The notes below the pieces were generated by a model that was not told the DNA's origin, ran no database searches, and saw only the letters and a program-made list of their open reading frames with translations. This document shows, piece after piece, positions 8,001 to 15,177 of a DNA stretch of 64,000 nt (position 1 is the first letter of the stretch; every line of letters starts with the position of its first letter). Location of the stretch: contig NZ_CP109150.1 in NCBI RefSeq assembly GCF_035920365.1, forward strand, positions 1,488,001 through 1,552,000, given 5' to 3'. Source of the stretch: Micromonospora sp. NBC_01740. GTDB lineage: Bacteria > Actinomycetota > Actinomycetes > Mycobacteriales > Micromonosporaceae. The translations under genes were made by a program, and so were the position numbers.

Positions 8001-9460
8001 AGCCGGTCGCGGCCGGGCAGGTGGGCGTCGGCGAAGTCGTACCGCCGCTCGTCGTCGCCGGCCACGACCAGCCGCAGGCCGGCCCGGCGGGCGGCGGCCG
8101 GCAGCGCGTCGACGCCCGGCGCCGGCTCCGGCTCGACCCGCAGTACGGCGGCGAGGGTGTCGCCGTCGGCCAGGCCGAGCACGGGGGCGCCCGCGTCGCG
8201 CAGCCGCCGGCTGTCGTCGGTGTCGCCCGGGTCCTCGACGTCCAGCGCGTCCAGCGGCCCGAGCCGCCAGCCGTCGGCGTGCCGCAGCTCCCGGGGCGCG
8301 GCGGGGTCGAAGAGGGCGAACGCGCGCGCCGCCACCCGCCCGGTGTCCGCACCGGCCAGTGGCGCCAGGTCCGCCAGCACGCCCCGGTCGGAGCCGAGTA
8401 CGGCGGCGTCCAGCAGCAGGGTGTCGATCCGGTCGAGTTCGCGCAGCACGCTGCGGTCCATCGCGATCACCCCGCGCCGGGCGAGGATCAGGCCGAGCTG
8501 CGCGGCATAACCCTCGCGCCCGCTGCCAGGAGCCTTGGGCAGCGTGGAGAGGCCCAGCGCGGCGGCCCGCTTCCCACCCACGACCGGCGTCGCGGCGGCC
8601 GCCGCCACGGCGCCCGCGTCGAGCGTCCGGGCCACGTACCTCTCGACGGGGCCGTCCGGCTTCGGCCGGGGGCGCTCGATCTTCGGCACGGAGGCGGCGG
8701 CCCGCTCCGGATGCCCGGTCAGCCGAGGCTCGGCCTGTTCCCACGCGCGGAGCTGGGCGCGCGCCTCGCCCCACTGCACCACCCGGTGCGCGCTGTCGAG
8801 CACGAGCCCGGTCCAGCTACCCGTGAGGCCCTGCACCACCGCCTCGGCGAGCGGGAACAGCAGTTCGGCCCGGGGGTCGGCACGCAGCCCCCGGTCCGCC
8901 AGCGCGTGCAGCCTCGGGTGCAGGTCGACCGCGCCGAGCAGCCCGGCGACCTCCCCGGGCACCGGCGTGAACGGCAGGATCCGGGTGGCGGCGGAGAGGG
9001 TCAGGCCCAGGGCGTCGGAGGCCAGCGCGCCGAGGGTGCGCGGCGTGCGCGGCCCCTCCTCGGGCGGGTGCGGCGGCGGGATCTCCGGGTCCGGCTCGTG
9101 CGGACAGGTGTGTTCGGTGCGGGCGACGGTCGCGATGAGGTCCCGCAGGGCGGGCTCCGGCGTACCGACGGCGACGACCACCCGGCCGGACGGGGCGTTG
9201 ACCCGCGCCCACTCCACGCCGGGCATCCGCTCCAGCGCCGCCTCGACCTGCCGCGCGAGGACGTCGCCGCCGTCCTGGCAGACCCCGAGCACCTCGATGT
9301 GGTGCCGCCCGGGGCGGGACCAGACCCGACGCCGGCCCAGCCCGGCCGCCCGCGCCAGCCGGGCCGCGACGGCACCGACGTTCCGGGACGCCTCGCCGAC
9401 GACCGGCGGCACCGTCACCGGCGGAAGGAGCCGGCCGGCGGTGCGGACCAGTGAGATCAT
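5030..9460 (-). CDS. giant cation-transporting P-type ATPase (CtpH/CtpI type)
   Basis: A 1476-residue protein. The second half is a complete P-type ATPase. The phosphorylated Asp is D938 in DKTGTLTEG, the TGES loop is SSLTGESLPVGK, the hinge is MTGDGANDAAA (about 1215-1225), and PEGLPFLVSAAQLAAARRL marks the fourth membrane helix. The family transports cations; which ion cannot be told. Before it lies a region laid out like a second P-type ATPase without the catalytic residues: LDRIDTLLLD(351)AAVLGSDRG takes the place of DKTGTLT, and VVMVVSGDR and GLGIAAF resemble the hinge. The far N-terminus (about 55-110) resembles a heavy-metal-associated domain without CxxC. The length fits mycobacterial CtpH and CtpI (about 1540-1630). 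Confidence 0.87.
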   Translation of the reverse strand: MISLVRTAGRLLPPVTVPPVVGEASRNVGAVAARLARAAGLGRRRVWSRPGRHHIEVLGVCQDGGDVLARQVEAALERMPGVEWARVNAPSGRVVVAVGTPEPALRDLIATVARTEHTCPHEPDPEIPPPHPPEEGPRTPRTLGALASDALGLTLSAATRILPFTPVPGEVAGLLGAVDLHPRLHALADRGLRADPRAELLFPLAEAVVQGLTGSWTGLVLDSAHRVVQWGEARAQLRAWEQAEPRLTGHPERAAASVPKIERPRPKPDGPVERYVARTLDAGAVAAAAATPVVGGKRAAALGLSTLPKAPGSGREGYAAQLGLILARRGVIAMDRSVLRELDRIDTLLLDAAVLGSDRGVLADLAPLAGADTGRVAARAFALFDPAAPRELRHADGWRLGPLDALDVEDPGDTDDSRRLRDAGAPVLGLADGDTLAAVLRVEPEPAPGVDALPAAARRAGLRLVVAGDDERRYDFADAHLPGRDRLVESVRELQRDGAVVMVVSGDRAALGAADCGLGIAAFEDLPPWGAHLLVGADLRVAALVVEAAGVARRMARQSIGLAMAGTGLGALNALTAPRERLPGRALMAVNGAAALAFAHGVLRAHRLPGPANSPAPDITAWHLMPSSTVLNQLDTGPDGLATDEAERRRGNREARPSGPTGLLRAFVDELANPLTPVLAAGAVLSATFGSPVDAALVGGVVGGSALLGAVHQHNTERSLAELLSRSAVTARVRRDGAERILPAEDLVPGDVVLLESGDAVPADCRVLESAGLEMDESSLTGESLPVGKTDQPVVAAAVADRRSMLYEGTSVAAGHGTAVVVATGAGTEAGRSLAMARQAPPSSGVEARLGRLTRAAIPLAAGSAVAVAGAGLLRGVPLAQTAATAANLAVASVPEGLPFLVSAAQLAAARRLAEHGALVRNPRTIETLGRVDVLCFDKTGTLTEGQLMLAGVGDDGRYAPVDRLDDGLLRTLSAALRATPGADDPHDLAQQTDRAVRSGAQAAGVTEQTGAQGWEPVGGLPFEPSRGYHATVGRAGDRLLLSVKGAPESVLPRCSSWRTPGGRDEPLDDEGRGGLHAVLADRAGAGHRILAVAECRVSSPGVTDDQVHDLTFVGFLALADGVRESAAPAVRRIRQAGVHTIMITGDHPATAEAIAATISDHEEQRVVTATELDQLDDEALAARLAATDVVARCTPAHKVRIIQALQRCGRTVAMTGDGANDAAAIRLADVGIALGQRGTPAARAAADLVVTDDRLETIIATLVEGRAMWSSVRHALSILVGGNLGEIAFSVLTAAATGRSALTGRQLLLVNLLTDLAPALAIAIRPPDADHADGLLREGPDTSLGETMTREIGLRAAATTLGATAGWTLARYTGRRRRAGTVALVSLVGTQLGQTVLAGGTSPAVLASTAASLGALVVVVQTPGVSHFFGCTPLGPVGWTIATGSALGATFANGALTRLVERLPGSGSGTDDEQA

Positions 9461-9770
9461 CGAGGCGTACGACCGGACAGGCGCCGGTCAGGCCCCTCGC
9501 TGCCGCTGCTCCCGCCGTACGCCATCTCGCCTCCCACGCCTGAAGCTCCGGCGGCCTGGCTTCCCGGCTGATCGTCCGTTATGCGCTCCGAGCAGCGGAA
9601 GTTCCCCGGATGGGCCGGAGAGAGTCGGGTCTCCCTTGACCTGAAGCCGGGTTGAGGTCCGAGGCTTGTCGCATGCTGATCGAACTGCTCCGCTGCGAGA
9701 CGGGTCCGTCGGACCCGCGGGCCCGCCTCGGCCACCGACCGTTGTGGCTGCCGGGCGCGGCGGGCCGGAG
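9461..9770. other. 310-bp divergent intergenic region
   Basis: This region separates the P-type ATPase start (minus) from the MFS gene (plus). It holds the MerR-type operator and promoter at 9636-9667 and about 100 bases of leader before the MFS start. No gene was seen in it. Confidence 0.6.
9636..9667 (+). promoter_or_regulatory. MerR/SoxR-type promoter-operator before the MFS gene
   Basis: TTGACC (9636-9641) is followed by a near-palindrome, GACCTGAA at 9638-9645 and TTGAGGTC at 9652-9659, with one mismatch. The likely -10 is about 19-20 bases after the -35 (9661-9667). A dyad inside an over-long spacer is the hallmark of promoters untwisted by MerR-family activators; the half-sites resemble SoxR boxes (CCTCAA/TTGAGG). 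No MerR gene is adjacent. Confidence 0.6.
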
Positions 9771-11165
9771 GTGACCGGAACGGCGACGCACGCCGCCCCG
9801 GTCGCCGACGAGGCCGGGCTCTTCGCGCCCCGGCTGCGCGCGATGACGGTGGGCAGCGTCGCGCTGATCTCGCTGCTCGCCTTCGAGGCGCTGGCGGTGG
9901 GCACCGCCATGCCGACCGTCGCCCGCAACCTCGACGGGCTGGCCCTCTACGGGATCGCCTTCGGGGGGCCGTTCGCCGCCGGCGTGCTCGCCATGGTCGC
10001 CTCCGGCATCTGGTGCGACTCGCGGGGCCCCCGGGCGCCGATGTGGCACGGGCTCGGCTGGTTCGTGCTGGGGCTGGTGCTCGCCGGTGGCGCCACCACC
10101 ATGGGCGTCCTGGTCGCCGGCCGGATCGTGCAGGGCCTCGGCTCCGGCCTGCTCTCGGTGGCGCTCTACGTGATCGTCGGGCAGGCGTACCCGGAGGCGC
10201 TGCACCGGCGGATCTTTGCGGCGTTCGCCGCCGCGTGGGTCGTACCGTCGCTGGTCGGGCCGGCGCTGGCCGGCCTGATCGTGGAACACCTCGGCTGGCG
10301 CTGGGTCTTCCTGGCGGTGCCGGTGGTGGCGGTGCCGGCGGTGCTGCTGATCCACCCCGGCCTGCGGGCGATCGGCGTGCCCCCGGTGACCCGGTTGCCG
10401 TCCGGCGCGGCGGCCCGGATCGGCTGGGCCTGCGGGGCGGGGGTGAGCGCCGCACTGTTGCACATCGGGGGGCAGCAGCGCGGCGCTGCCGCCGTCGGGC
10501 TGGTGGCCCTGGCGCTGATCGGGCTGCTGGTCTGCGCGCCCCGGCTGCTGCCGGCCGGGTTCCTGCGCGCCGGCCGGGGCCTGCCCACGGTGATCGGGCT
10601 GCGCGGTCTCGCCTCGGCCGCGTTCGTGGGCGCGGAGGTGGTGATCCCGCTGATGCTCTCGCGGGAGCGCGGGCTGTCGGCGACCGCCGCCGGCCTGGTC
10701 CTGACCACGGGCGCGCTCGCCTGGTCGGCGGGTTCCTGGTTGCAGGGGCGGATGCCGCCGCCGCGCTCCCGGGCCACCCTGCCGAGGGCGGGGCTGACCT
10801 GCATCGCCGCCGGTACGGCCGTGGTCACGCTCGCTGTCGCGCCGGCGGTGCCGGTCTGGGTCGGCGTGCTGGGCTGGGCCGGCGCGGGTCTCGGCATGGG
10901 GCTGCTCTATCCGTCGTTGTCGGTGCTCACGCTGGAGCTGTCCGCCCCCGGCGAGCAGGGCCGCAACAGCTCCTCGCTGCAACTGGGCGACTCGCTCTTC
11001 GCGGCGACCGTGCTGGCGCTCACCGGCGCGGTGCTCGCGGCCGGGGCGGCCCCGGGACCGGCCAGCTACGCCGGCACGCTCGCGGTGGCCTCGGGGCTGG
11101 CCCTGCTGGGTGTCGTTCTCGCCGGCCGGGTGGTGCCCGGCGCGTCCGGGATCCGCGCCGGCTGA
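9771..11165 (+). CDS. MFS transporter, drug-exporter type
   Basis: A 464-residue integral membrane protein of the major facilitator superfamily with about 14 hydrophobic segments. FEALAVGTAMPTVARNL in helix 1 is typical of the drug:H+ antiporter DHA2-like group, and the loop after helix 2 reads SGIWCDSRGPRAPM. The first hydrophobic segment begins near residue 25. The GTG at 9771 is taken as the start, since longer in-frame versions lack membrane-protein character. The MerR/SoxR-like operator upstream suggests induction by a toxic or redox-active compound. The substrate is unknown. Confidence 0.82.
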   Translation: MTGTATHAAPVADEAGLFAPRLRAMTVGSVALISLLAFEALAVGTAMPTVARNLDGLALYGIAFGGPFAAGVLAMVASGIWCDSRGPRAPMWHGLGWFVLGLVLAGGATTMGVLVAGRIVQGLGSGLLSVALYVIVGQAYPEALHRRIFAAFAAAWVVPSLVGPALAGLIVEHLGWRWVFLAVPVVAVPAVLLIHPGLRAIGVPPVTRLPSGAAARIGWACGAGVSAALLHIGGQQRGAAAVGLVALALIGLLVCAPRLLPAGFLRAGRGLPTVIGLRGLASAAFVGAEVVIPLMLSRERGLSATAAGLVLTTGALAWSAGSWLQGRMPPPRSRATLPRAGLTCIAAGTAVVTLAVAPAVPVWVGVLGWAGAGLGMGLLYPSLSVLTLELSAPGEQGRNSSSLQLGDSLFAATVLALTGAVLAAGAAPGPASYAGTLAVASGLALLGVVLAGRVVPGASGIRAG

Positions 11166-11256
11166 CCGCCCGGCGGGTGCCCGACTCCGGCACGGCCGGC
11201 GGCGATGTGCCGATCCGGTCCGGTGGCGGCCGTCGGCCCGGGAGGATGGGCGGGCG

Positions 11257-11319
11257 ATGAACTTCCTGACCATCCTGCCGATGGCCGTGGTGCTGACAGC
11301 GGCCGACCTGCTGCGGTGA
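11257..11319 (+). CDS. possible 20-aa hydrophobic peptide
   Basis: A 21-codon frame (MNFLTILPMAVVLTAADLLR) with GGGAGGA nine bases before its ATG, in the 262-bp gap between the MFS and NAD(P)-binding genes. It would be a single short membrane segment. It is too short to judge by codon use. A short direct repeat of its last codons follows. It may be chance. Confidence 0.2.
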   Translation: MNFLTILPMAVVLTAADLLR

Positions 11320-11428
11320 GCCGTCCTGCTGCGGTGAGCCGTCGCACAGCCGGTCACACGCGTGGGCCGGGCGCCGTCACCACCACTGTCGCGTGGCGGG
11401 CGCGCGACGGCCGGAGAGGGAGGGAACC

Positions 11429-12205
11429 ATGCGGGTGCTGGTTACCGGGGCGGGCGGTCGGCTGGGGCGGGTGGTGCTGCCCCGGCTGCGTGCCGAGGGT
11501 TGGGACGTGCGGGCGACGAGCCGGCGGGCGCGTACCGGCTCGTGGGTGGTCGCCGACCTGGCCACCGGGGAGGGGGTGGTCGAGGCGGTGGCCGGCGTGG
11601 ACGCCGTACTGCACCTGGCTTCGGCACCGAACCGGGGGCGGCAGACCCACCGGGTCGACGTGCTCGGCACCCGCCGGCTGGTCGTCGCCGCCGGGCAGGC
11701 GGGCGTACGGCACCTGGTCTACGTCTCGATCGTCGGGGTGGACCGGGTGCCGATCCCCTACTACCGGCACAAGCTCGCCGCCGAGCAGGTCGTGGCGGCC
11801 GGCACGGTGCCGTGGACGGTGCTGCGGGCGACCCAGTTCCCGGAGTTCCTCGACGGGCTGCTGCGCGGGGCGAGCCGCCTCGGCCCGGTGATCGGCGATC
11901 CGGCCGTACTCGCCCAGCCGGTGGATCCCGGCGAGGTCGCGGACCGCCTCGTCCGGCGGCTGACCGCCGGCCCGCTGCACGGCATCGAGGAGTACGGCGG
12001 CCCGGAGGTGCTCCGCTTCGACGACGCGGCCCGCGCGTGGACGGCCGCCCGGCGGTCCCGCCGTCCGCTGCTCCCGGTCCGGATACCCGGTGGGATCGGC
12101 CGTGCCCTGCGCTCGGGCGGCCTGGTCACCGAGGCGACCCCGAAGGGCGTCCGGACCTGGGCCGACCACCTCGCCGACACGTACGGGGGAACGGGCGCAA
12201 GATGA
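11429..12205 (+). CDS. NAD(P)-binding protein, atypical SDR (NmrA/epimerase-like)
   Basis: A 258-residue Rossmann-fold protein. MRVLVTGAGGRLGRVVLPRL is the dinucleotide-binding start, and VDAVLHLAS, HLVYVSIVGVDRVPIPYYRHK and VPWTVLRATQFPEFLD are typical of atypical short-chain dehydrogenases of the NmrA/SDR_a5 type. YYRHK carries the Y and K expected in the active site. The ATG follows GAGAGGGAGGGAACC, a strong ribosome binding site. Substrate and role are unknown. Confidence 0.82.
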   Translation: MRVLVTGAGGRLGRVVLPRLRAEGWDVRATSRRARTGSWVVADLATGEGVVEAVAGVDAVLHLASAPNRGRQTHRVDVLGTRRLVVAAGQAGVRHLVYVSIVGVDRVPIPYYRHKLAAEQVVAAGTVPWTVLRATQFPEFLDGLLRGASRLGPVIGDPAVLAQPVDPGEVADRLVRRLTAGPLHGIEEYGGPEVLRFDDAARAWTAARRSRRPLLPVRIPGGIGRALRSGGLVTEATPKGVRTWADHLADTYGGTGAR

Positions 12206-12230
12206 ACGGCCTGCGCGTTCACGTCCGGCC

Positions 12231-12236
12231 TACCGT
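12231..12236 (+). promoter_or_regulatory. -10 box TACCGT, leaderless promoter
   Basis: TACCGT ends six bases before the ATG at 12243, and there is no ribosome binding site in between. Confidence 0.5.
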
Positions 12237-12242
12237 GACGCC

Positions 12243-12437
12243 ATGTTCGCCATGGTCGCCACCGTCATCCTGTACGTCGCCGGTTTCGTCTTCCTCTACG
12301 GCGTGATCCGGCTCGCCATCCGCCACGCCCTGGAGGAGATGGAGGTGCGCCGGGTCCAGGCCGAACGGGCGGAGGAACTGGCCTCCGTCCGGGACCGCGC
12401 GCTGCTCCGCGAGAACGGCTTCCTCACCGGCAACTGA
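12243..12437 (+). CDS. small membrane protein (64 aa)
   Basis: One N-terminal membrane helix (about residues 4-25, VATVILYVAGFVFLYGVIRLAI) followed by a charged, helical tail (ALEEMEVRRVQAERAEELASVRD, written in two parts: ALEEMEVRRVQAERAEE and LASVRD) that could form a coiled coil. The ATG at 12243 follows a -10 box at leaderless spacing. No family was recognised. A large hairpin follows, shared with the convergent gene. Confidence 0.6.
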   Translation: MFAMVATVILYVAGFVFLYGVIRLAIRHALEEMEVRRVQAERAEELASVRDRALLRENGFLTGN

Positions 12438-12488
12438 CCGGCCCGTCCCGACCGGCCCGGGGTTTTCCGTTCGACCGGCCCGTCCCGA

Positions 12489-12534
12489 CCGGCCCGTCCC
12501 GGCGGTCCGGGAGGGCGGTCCGGGACGGGGCCGG
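12489..12534. terminator. bidirectional hairpin between convergent genes
   Basis: CCGGCCCGTCCCGG pairs with CCGGGACGGGGCCGG with one bulged base, between genes ending at 12437 (+) and 12547 (-). GACCGGCCCGTCCC-type repeats fill the rest of the gap. Confidence 0.6.
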
Positions 12535-12546
12535 TGCTCCGGGTGG

Positions 12547-12747
12547 CTAGAAGTCGGCGGCCACTGCCAGGTTGAACTTGTCGACGGCGGCCTTCTTCTC
12601 CTCCGGGAGCGACTCGACGTCGATCCGGTCGGTCTCGCCTCTTCCGTCGTGGGTGTCGACACCCTTGAGGAGGTGGTCGACGATGGAGTTCGCCTCGTCG
12701 GTCGTGAAGCCTGCGTCGGTCAGGATGTGCAGCGGAAGTTCACTCAT
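12547..12747 (-). CDS. hypothetical acidic protein (66 aa)
   Basis: A short acidic protein (MSELPLHILTDAGFTTDEA at the start, then a helix such as NSIVDHLLKG and the tail EEKKAAVDKFNLAVAADF). It is soluble, with no cysteine. No family was recognised. The ATG at 12747 is chosen because the longer open frame upstream has no protein-like character. It is convergent with the small membrane protein. Confidence 0.5.
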   Translation of the reverse strand: MSELPLHILTDAGFTTDEANSIVDHLLKGVDTHDGRGETDRIDVESLPEEKKAAVDKFNLAVAADF

Positions 12748-12897
12748 GCCGATCGCCGGTACCCGGCATCGCCCGCTCCCACACGCCGTCGGGACCCGTC
12801 TCCGGATCGATAGGGGTGACCCCTGTCGACGGCGGTTCCGCCCGCTGGTCAGGTGGTGGAACGCCGGGCCCGGGCGGGTGCGAGGATCGCAGGCGTG

Positions 12898-13446
12898 ATG
12901 GGGACGCTGAAGACCGAACCTGCCCGCAGTCGGCTCGACCTGCTCGCTCCGCCGGTCGCCGCCGCCGTCGGGCAGTGGCCCGCCGAGGCGCCGGTGGACG
13001 TGGACGACGTGCTGGTGGCGCCGATCGACGCCGAGCTGGCCGACACGGCCGCCTTCTGCGCCGCGTACGAGGTGGGGCTGGACGAGTCGGCCAACTGCGT
13101 GGTGGTGGCCGGCAAGCGCGAGGGGGTCGTGCGCTACGCGGCCTGCGTCGTGCTCGCCACCACCCGCGTCGACGTCAACGGGGTGGCCCGCCGCGCGCTC
13201 GACGTGCGGAAGGCGAGCTTCGCGCCGATGGCCGAGGCGGTGGAGCTGACCGGCATGGAGTACGGCGGCATCACCCCGATCGGCCTGCCGGAGCAGTGGC
13301 CGATCCTGGTCGACGCGCGGGTGATCGCCGCCCCGCACGTGATCATCGGGTCGGGCGTACGGCACAGCAAGATCGCGCTGCCCGGGCCGGCGCTCGGCGC
13401 GCTGCCCGGCGCGCGCGTGGTGGAGGGGCTGGCCAGGCCGGCCTGA
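12898..13446 (+). CDS. YbaK/EbsC-type aminoacyl-tRNA deacylase
   Basis: A 182-residue protein of the YbaK/ProX editing fold, which hydrolyses mischarged tRNAs (for example Cys-tRNA-Pro). The marks are NCVVVAGKREG (catalytic Lys region), YAACVVLATTRVDVNGVARR, RKASFAPMAEAVELTGMEYGGITPIGLP (two adjoining pieces) and the end VIIGSGVRHSKIALPG with the GxGxxxxK pattern. The start may be the ATG at 12898 or the GTG directly before it. The nearby ProS (15178-16947) has its own inserted editing domain of the same fold, so this free-standing copy probably covers another mischarging error. Confidence 0.82.
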   Translation: MGTLKTEPARSRLDLLAPPVAAAVGQWPAEAPVDVDDVLVAPIDAELADTAAFCAAYEVGLDESANCVVVAGKREGVVRYAACVVLATTRVDVNGVARRALDVRKASFAPMAEAVELTGMEYGGITPIGLPEQWPILVDARVIAAPHVIIGSGVRHSKIALPGPALGALPGARVVEGLARPA

Positions 13447-13466
13447 CCGGTGACGGACGTCGATGT

Positions 13467-13482
13467 CGTTGCACGTGAAACA
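13467..13482. other. parS-like ParB binding site
   Basis: CGTTGCACGTGAAACA matches the bacterial parS consensus TGTTTCACGTGAAACA at 14 of 16 bases, and the Streptomyces 14-mer GTTTCACGTGAAAC at 13 of 14. It lies in a non-coding gap between convergent genes, in a window whose genes are origin-proximal, as expected for an active parS. No ParB gene is in the window. Confidence 0.65.
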
Positions 13483-13536
13483 TCACCCATGTCGATGTCC
13501 GTCGTCGGGGTCGGCCCCACCGCCGCCGTGGACGGC

Positions 13537-14172
13537 TCAGTCGGCTTCGGCCTCGCGGCGGTCCACCTCGGCCAGGGCGGCGAGCAGCGTCTCCGGCTCC
13601 TGGGCGCCGGTGACCGCGTACCGGCCGGCCAGCACGAAGGTGGGCACGCTGGTCACCCCGATCTGCCGGGCGGTGGCCAGCTCGTCGGAGAGTTCCGCCA
13701 CCCGCTCGTCGGAGTCGAGGAAGCGGCGCGCCTCGGCCGCGTCCAGGCCCACCTCGGCGGCGAGCGCGGCGAGCGCGTCGCGGGAGCCGACGTCGACGCC
13801 GTCGGTGAAGTGGGCGCGGTAGAGCGCGTCGACCGTCTCCGCGGCGCGTCCCCGGTCGGTGGCCCAGGCGACCAGGCGGTGCGCGTCGAAGGTGTTCGCC
13901 GCGACCGCGCGGTCGAAGTCGAGCTTCAGGCCGACCTGGGCCCCCACCTCCGTTACCTGACCGAACATCTGCCGGACGCGGTCCGGCCCGCCGAACTTCG
14001 CGGCCATCGCGTCGACAAGTGGACGCGGCTCCGGCACCGGCGACGGGTCGAGCTGGAACGGCCGGTAGCGGACGGTCACCTCGCCGTCGTACGACTCCAG
14101 GGCCTGCTCCAGCCGACGCTTGCCGATGTAGCACCAGGGGCACACGACGTCGGCGTAGATCTCGATCTCCAT
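13537..14172 (-). CDS. DsbA-family oxidoreductase, FrnE type
   Basis: A 211-residue thioredoxin-fold protein with an inserted helical domain. The active site is CPWC (C11, C14) in YADVVCPWCYIGKRRLE; the cis-Pro loop is TSVPTFVLAGRYAVTGAQ near residue 180. It has no signal peptide, so it acts in the cytoplasm like other FrnE proteins, which are disulfide isomerase-like or glutathione transferase kappa-like. It is 20 bases downstream of sufE on the same strand and may be co-transcribed with it. Confidence 0.88.
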   Translation of the reverse strand: MEIEIYADVVCPWCYIGKRRLEQALESYDGEVTVRYRPFQLDPSPVPEPRPLVDAMAAKFGGPDRVRQMFGQVTEVGAQVGLKLDFDRAVAANTFDAHRLVAWATDRGRAAETVDALYRAHFTDGVDVGSRDALAALAAEVGLDAAEARRFLDSDERVAELSDELATARQIGVTSVPTFVLAGRYAVTGAQEPETLLAALAEVDRREAEAD

Positions 14173-14192
14173 GTCGGGTGACAACCCTCCGT

Positions 14193-14621
14193 CTAGCTGG
14201 TCTGTTCCCGGACCTGCCGCTTGAGCCGGGCCAGGATGGCCGTGCCGCCGCGCACCCGTAGCGGGCTGATGGCCTGGGCCAGGCCCATCCGCTGGTAGAG
14301 GTCGTCGGGCACGGCGAGCACCTCGTCCGCGCTCGCCCCGGCCAGCCCTTCGGCGAGGATGCCGGCGAACGCGCGCGTGGTGGGCGCCTCCGGCGGGCAG
14401 TCGAACAGCGTCTCCACCGTCTTCTCCGGGGTGACCCGGGCGCGCAGGAAGAACGCCGTCTGGCACTCCGGCACCTGCTCCATGCCCTCCCGGTCGGCGG
14501 CGTCGGCGGGCAGCGGCGGGATGACGTCGGCGTACTCCAGCAACATCTCCAGCACCACGTCGCGGGGCGCGGCGGCGAACTCGTCGACGATCTCGGAAAG
14601 CCTGGCCGGCATGGATGACAT
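14193..14621 (-). CDS. SufE-family cysteine desulfuration protein
   Basis: A 142-residue SufE-like protein that accepts persulfide sulfur from a cysteine desulfurase and stimulates Fe-S cluster assembly. The sulfur-accepting Cys is C53 in VPECQTAFFL, and the C-terminal helix has LAQAISPLRVRG, as in the family. The ATG at 14621 follows GGGGG; an in-frame extension upstream lacks family similarity. In mycobacteria sufE sits beside the sulfurtransferase sseA; here an SseA-type gene lies 5 kb away at 19736. FrnE follows in the same direction. Confidence 0.88.
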   Translation of the reverse strand: MSSMPARLSEIVDEFAAAPRDVVLEMLLEYADVIPPLPADAADREGMEQVPECQTAFFLRARVTPEKTVETLFDCPPEAPTTRAFAGILAEGLAGASADEVLAVPDDLYQRMGLAQAISPLRVRGGTAILARLKRQVREQTS

Positions 14622-14674
14622 GCCCCCGAGGCTACCGCCGCCGGCAGGGGACCCCTCCTGCGCCACGGGCGTCA

Positions 14675-14688
14675 GGAAGGGCCCTTCC
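14675..14688. repeat. palindromic intergenic element GGAAGGGCCCTTCC
   Basis: A perfect 14-bp palindrome preceded by GTCA, between the CBS gene and sufE. The same core recurs inside the larger palindrome at 48445-48486 and, degenerate, at about 60584-60596. It could act as a terminator for the CBS gene. Confidence 0.7.
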
Positions 14689-14695
14689 GCCCACC

Positions 14696-15121
14696 TCAGA
14701 CGGTCGGTGCCTGCTCGCTGATGTCGCTCAGCGCCGAGTGGGGATCGAGCTGCATCGCGAGGTCACCGAGGGAGACGATGCCGACCAGCTTGCGCTCGCT
14801 GTCGCAGACCAGCACCCGCCGGATGCCCCGCTCCCGCATCAGGGCCGCCGCCTCGGCCGCGGTCGAGTGCTGCTCGATCATCACCACCTCGCGGGTGATG
14901 ATCGAGCCGATCGTGGTGGTGGCCGGGTCGCTGCGCTCGGCCACCGCCCGTACGACGATGTCGCGGTCGGTGAGCATGCCGGCGAGGGTGGCGCCGTCGG
15001 TGACCACCACGTCGCCGATGTCCGCCTCCTTCATCACCCTGGCCGCCTCGTCCAGGGTGGTCTCGGCCGGCAGGTAGATGACCTGCTTCGTCATCACGTC
15101 GCTGACCCGGTAACCGGTCAT
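14696..15121 (-). CDS. CBS-domain pair protein
   Basis: A 141-residue protein of two CBS motifs (about residues 8-60 and 75-128), with MTKQVIYLPAETTLDEAARVM at the start (read as MTKQVIYLPAE and TTLDEAARVM), LAGMLTDRDIVVRAVAE and IRRVLVCDSERKLVGIVSLG. It is a paralogue of the gene at 3546-3965 (same TDRDIVV and VGIV elements). The ATG at 15121 follows GGAGG at good spacing. It is probably a nucleotide sensor; no partner is evident. Confidence 0.88.
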   Translation of the reverse strand: MTGYRVSDVMTKQVIYLPAETTLDEAARVMKEADIGDVVVTDGATLAGMLTDRDIVVRAVAERSDPATTTIGSIITREVVMIEQHSTAAEAAALMRERGIRRVLVCDSERKLVGIVSLGDLAMQLDPHSALSDISEQAPTV

Positions 15122-15177
15122 GAGAGCCTCCAGAACGCATTCAGTCGATCGGACTGCGGTACCCCGTGACACGTTCG

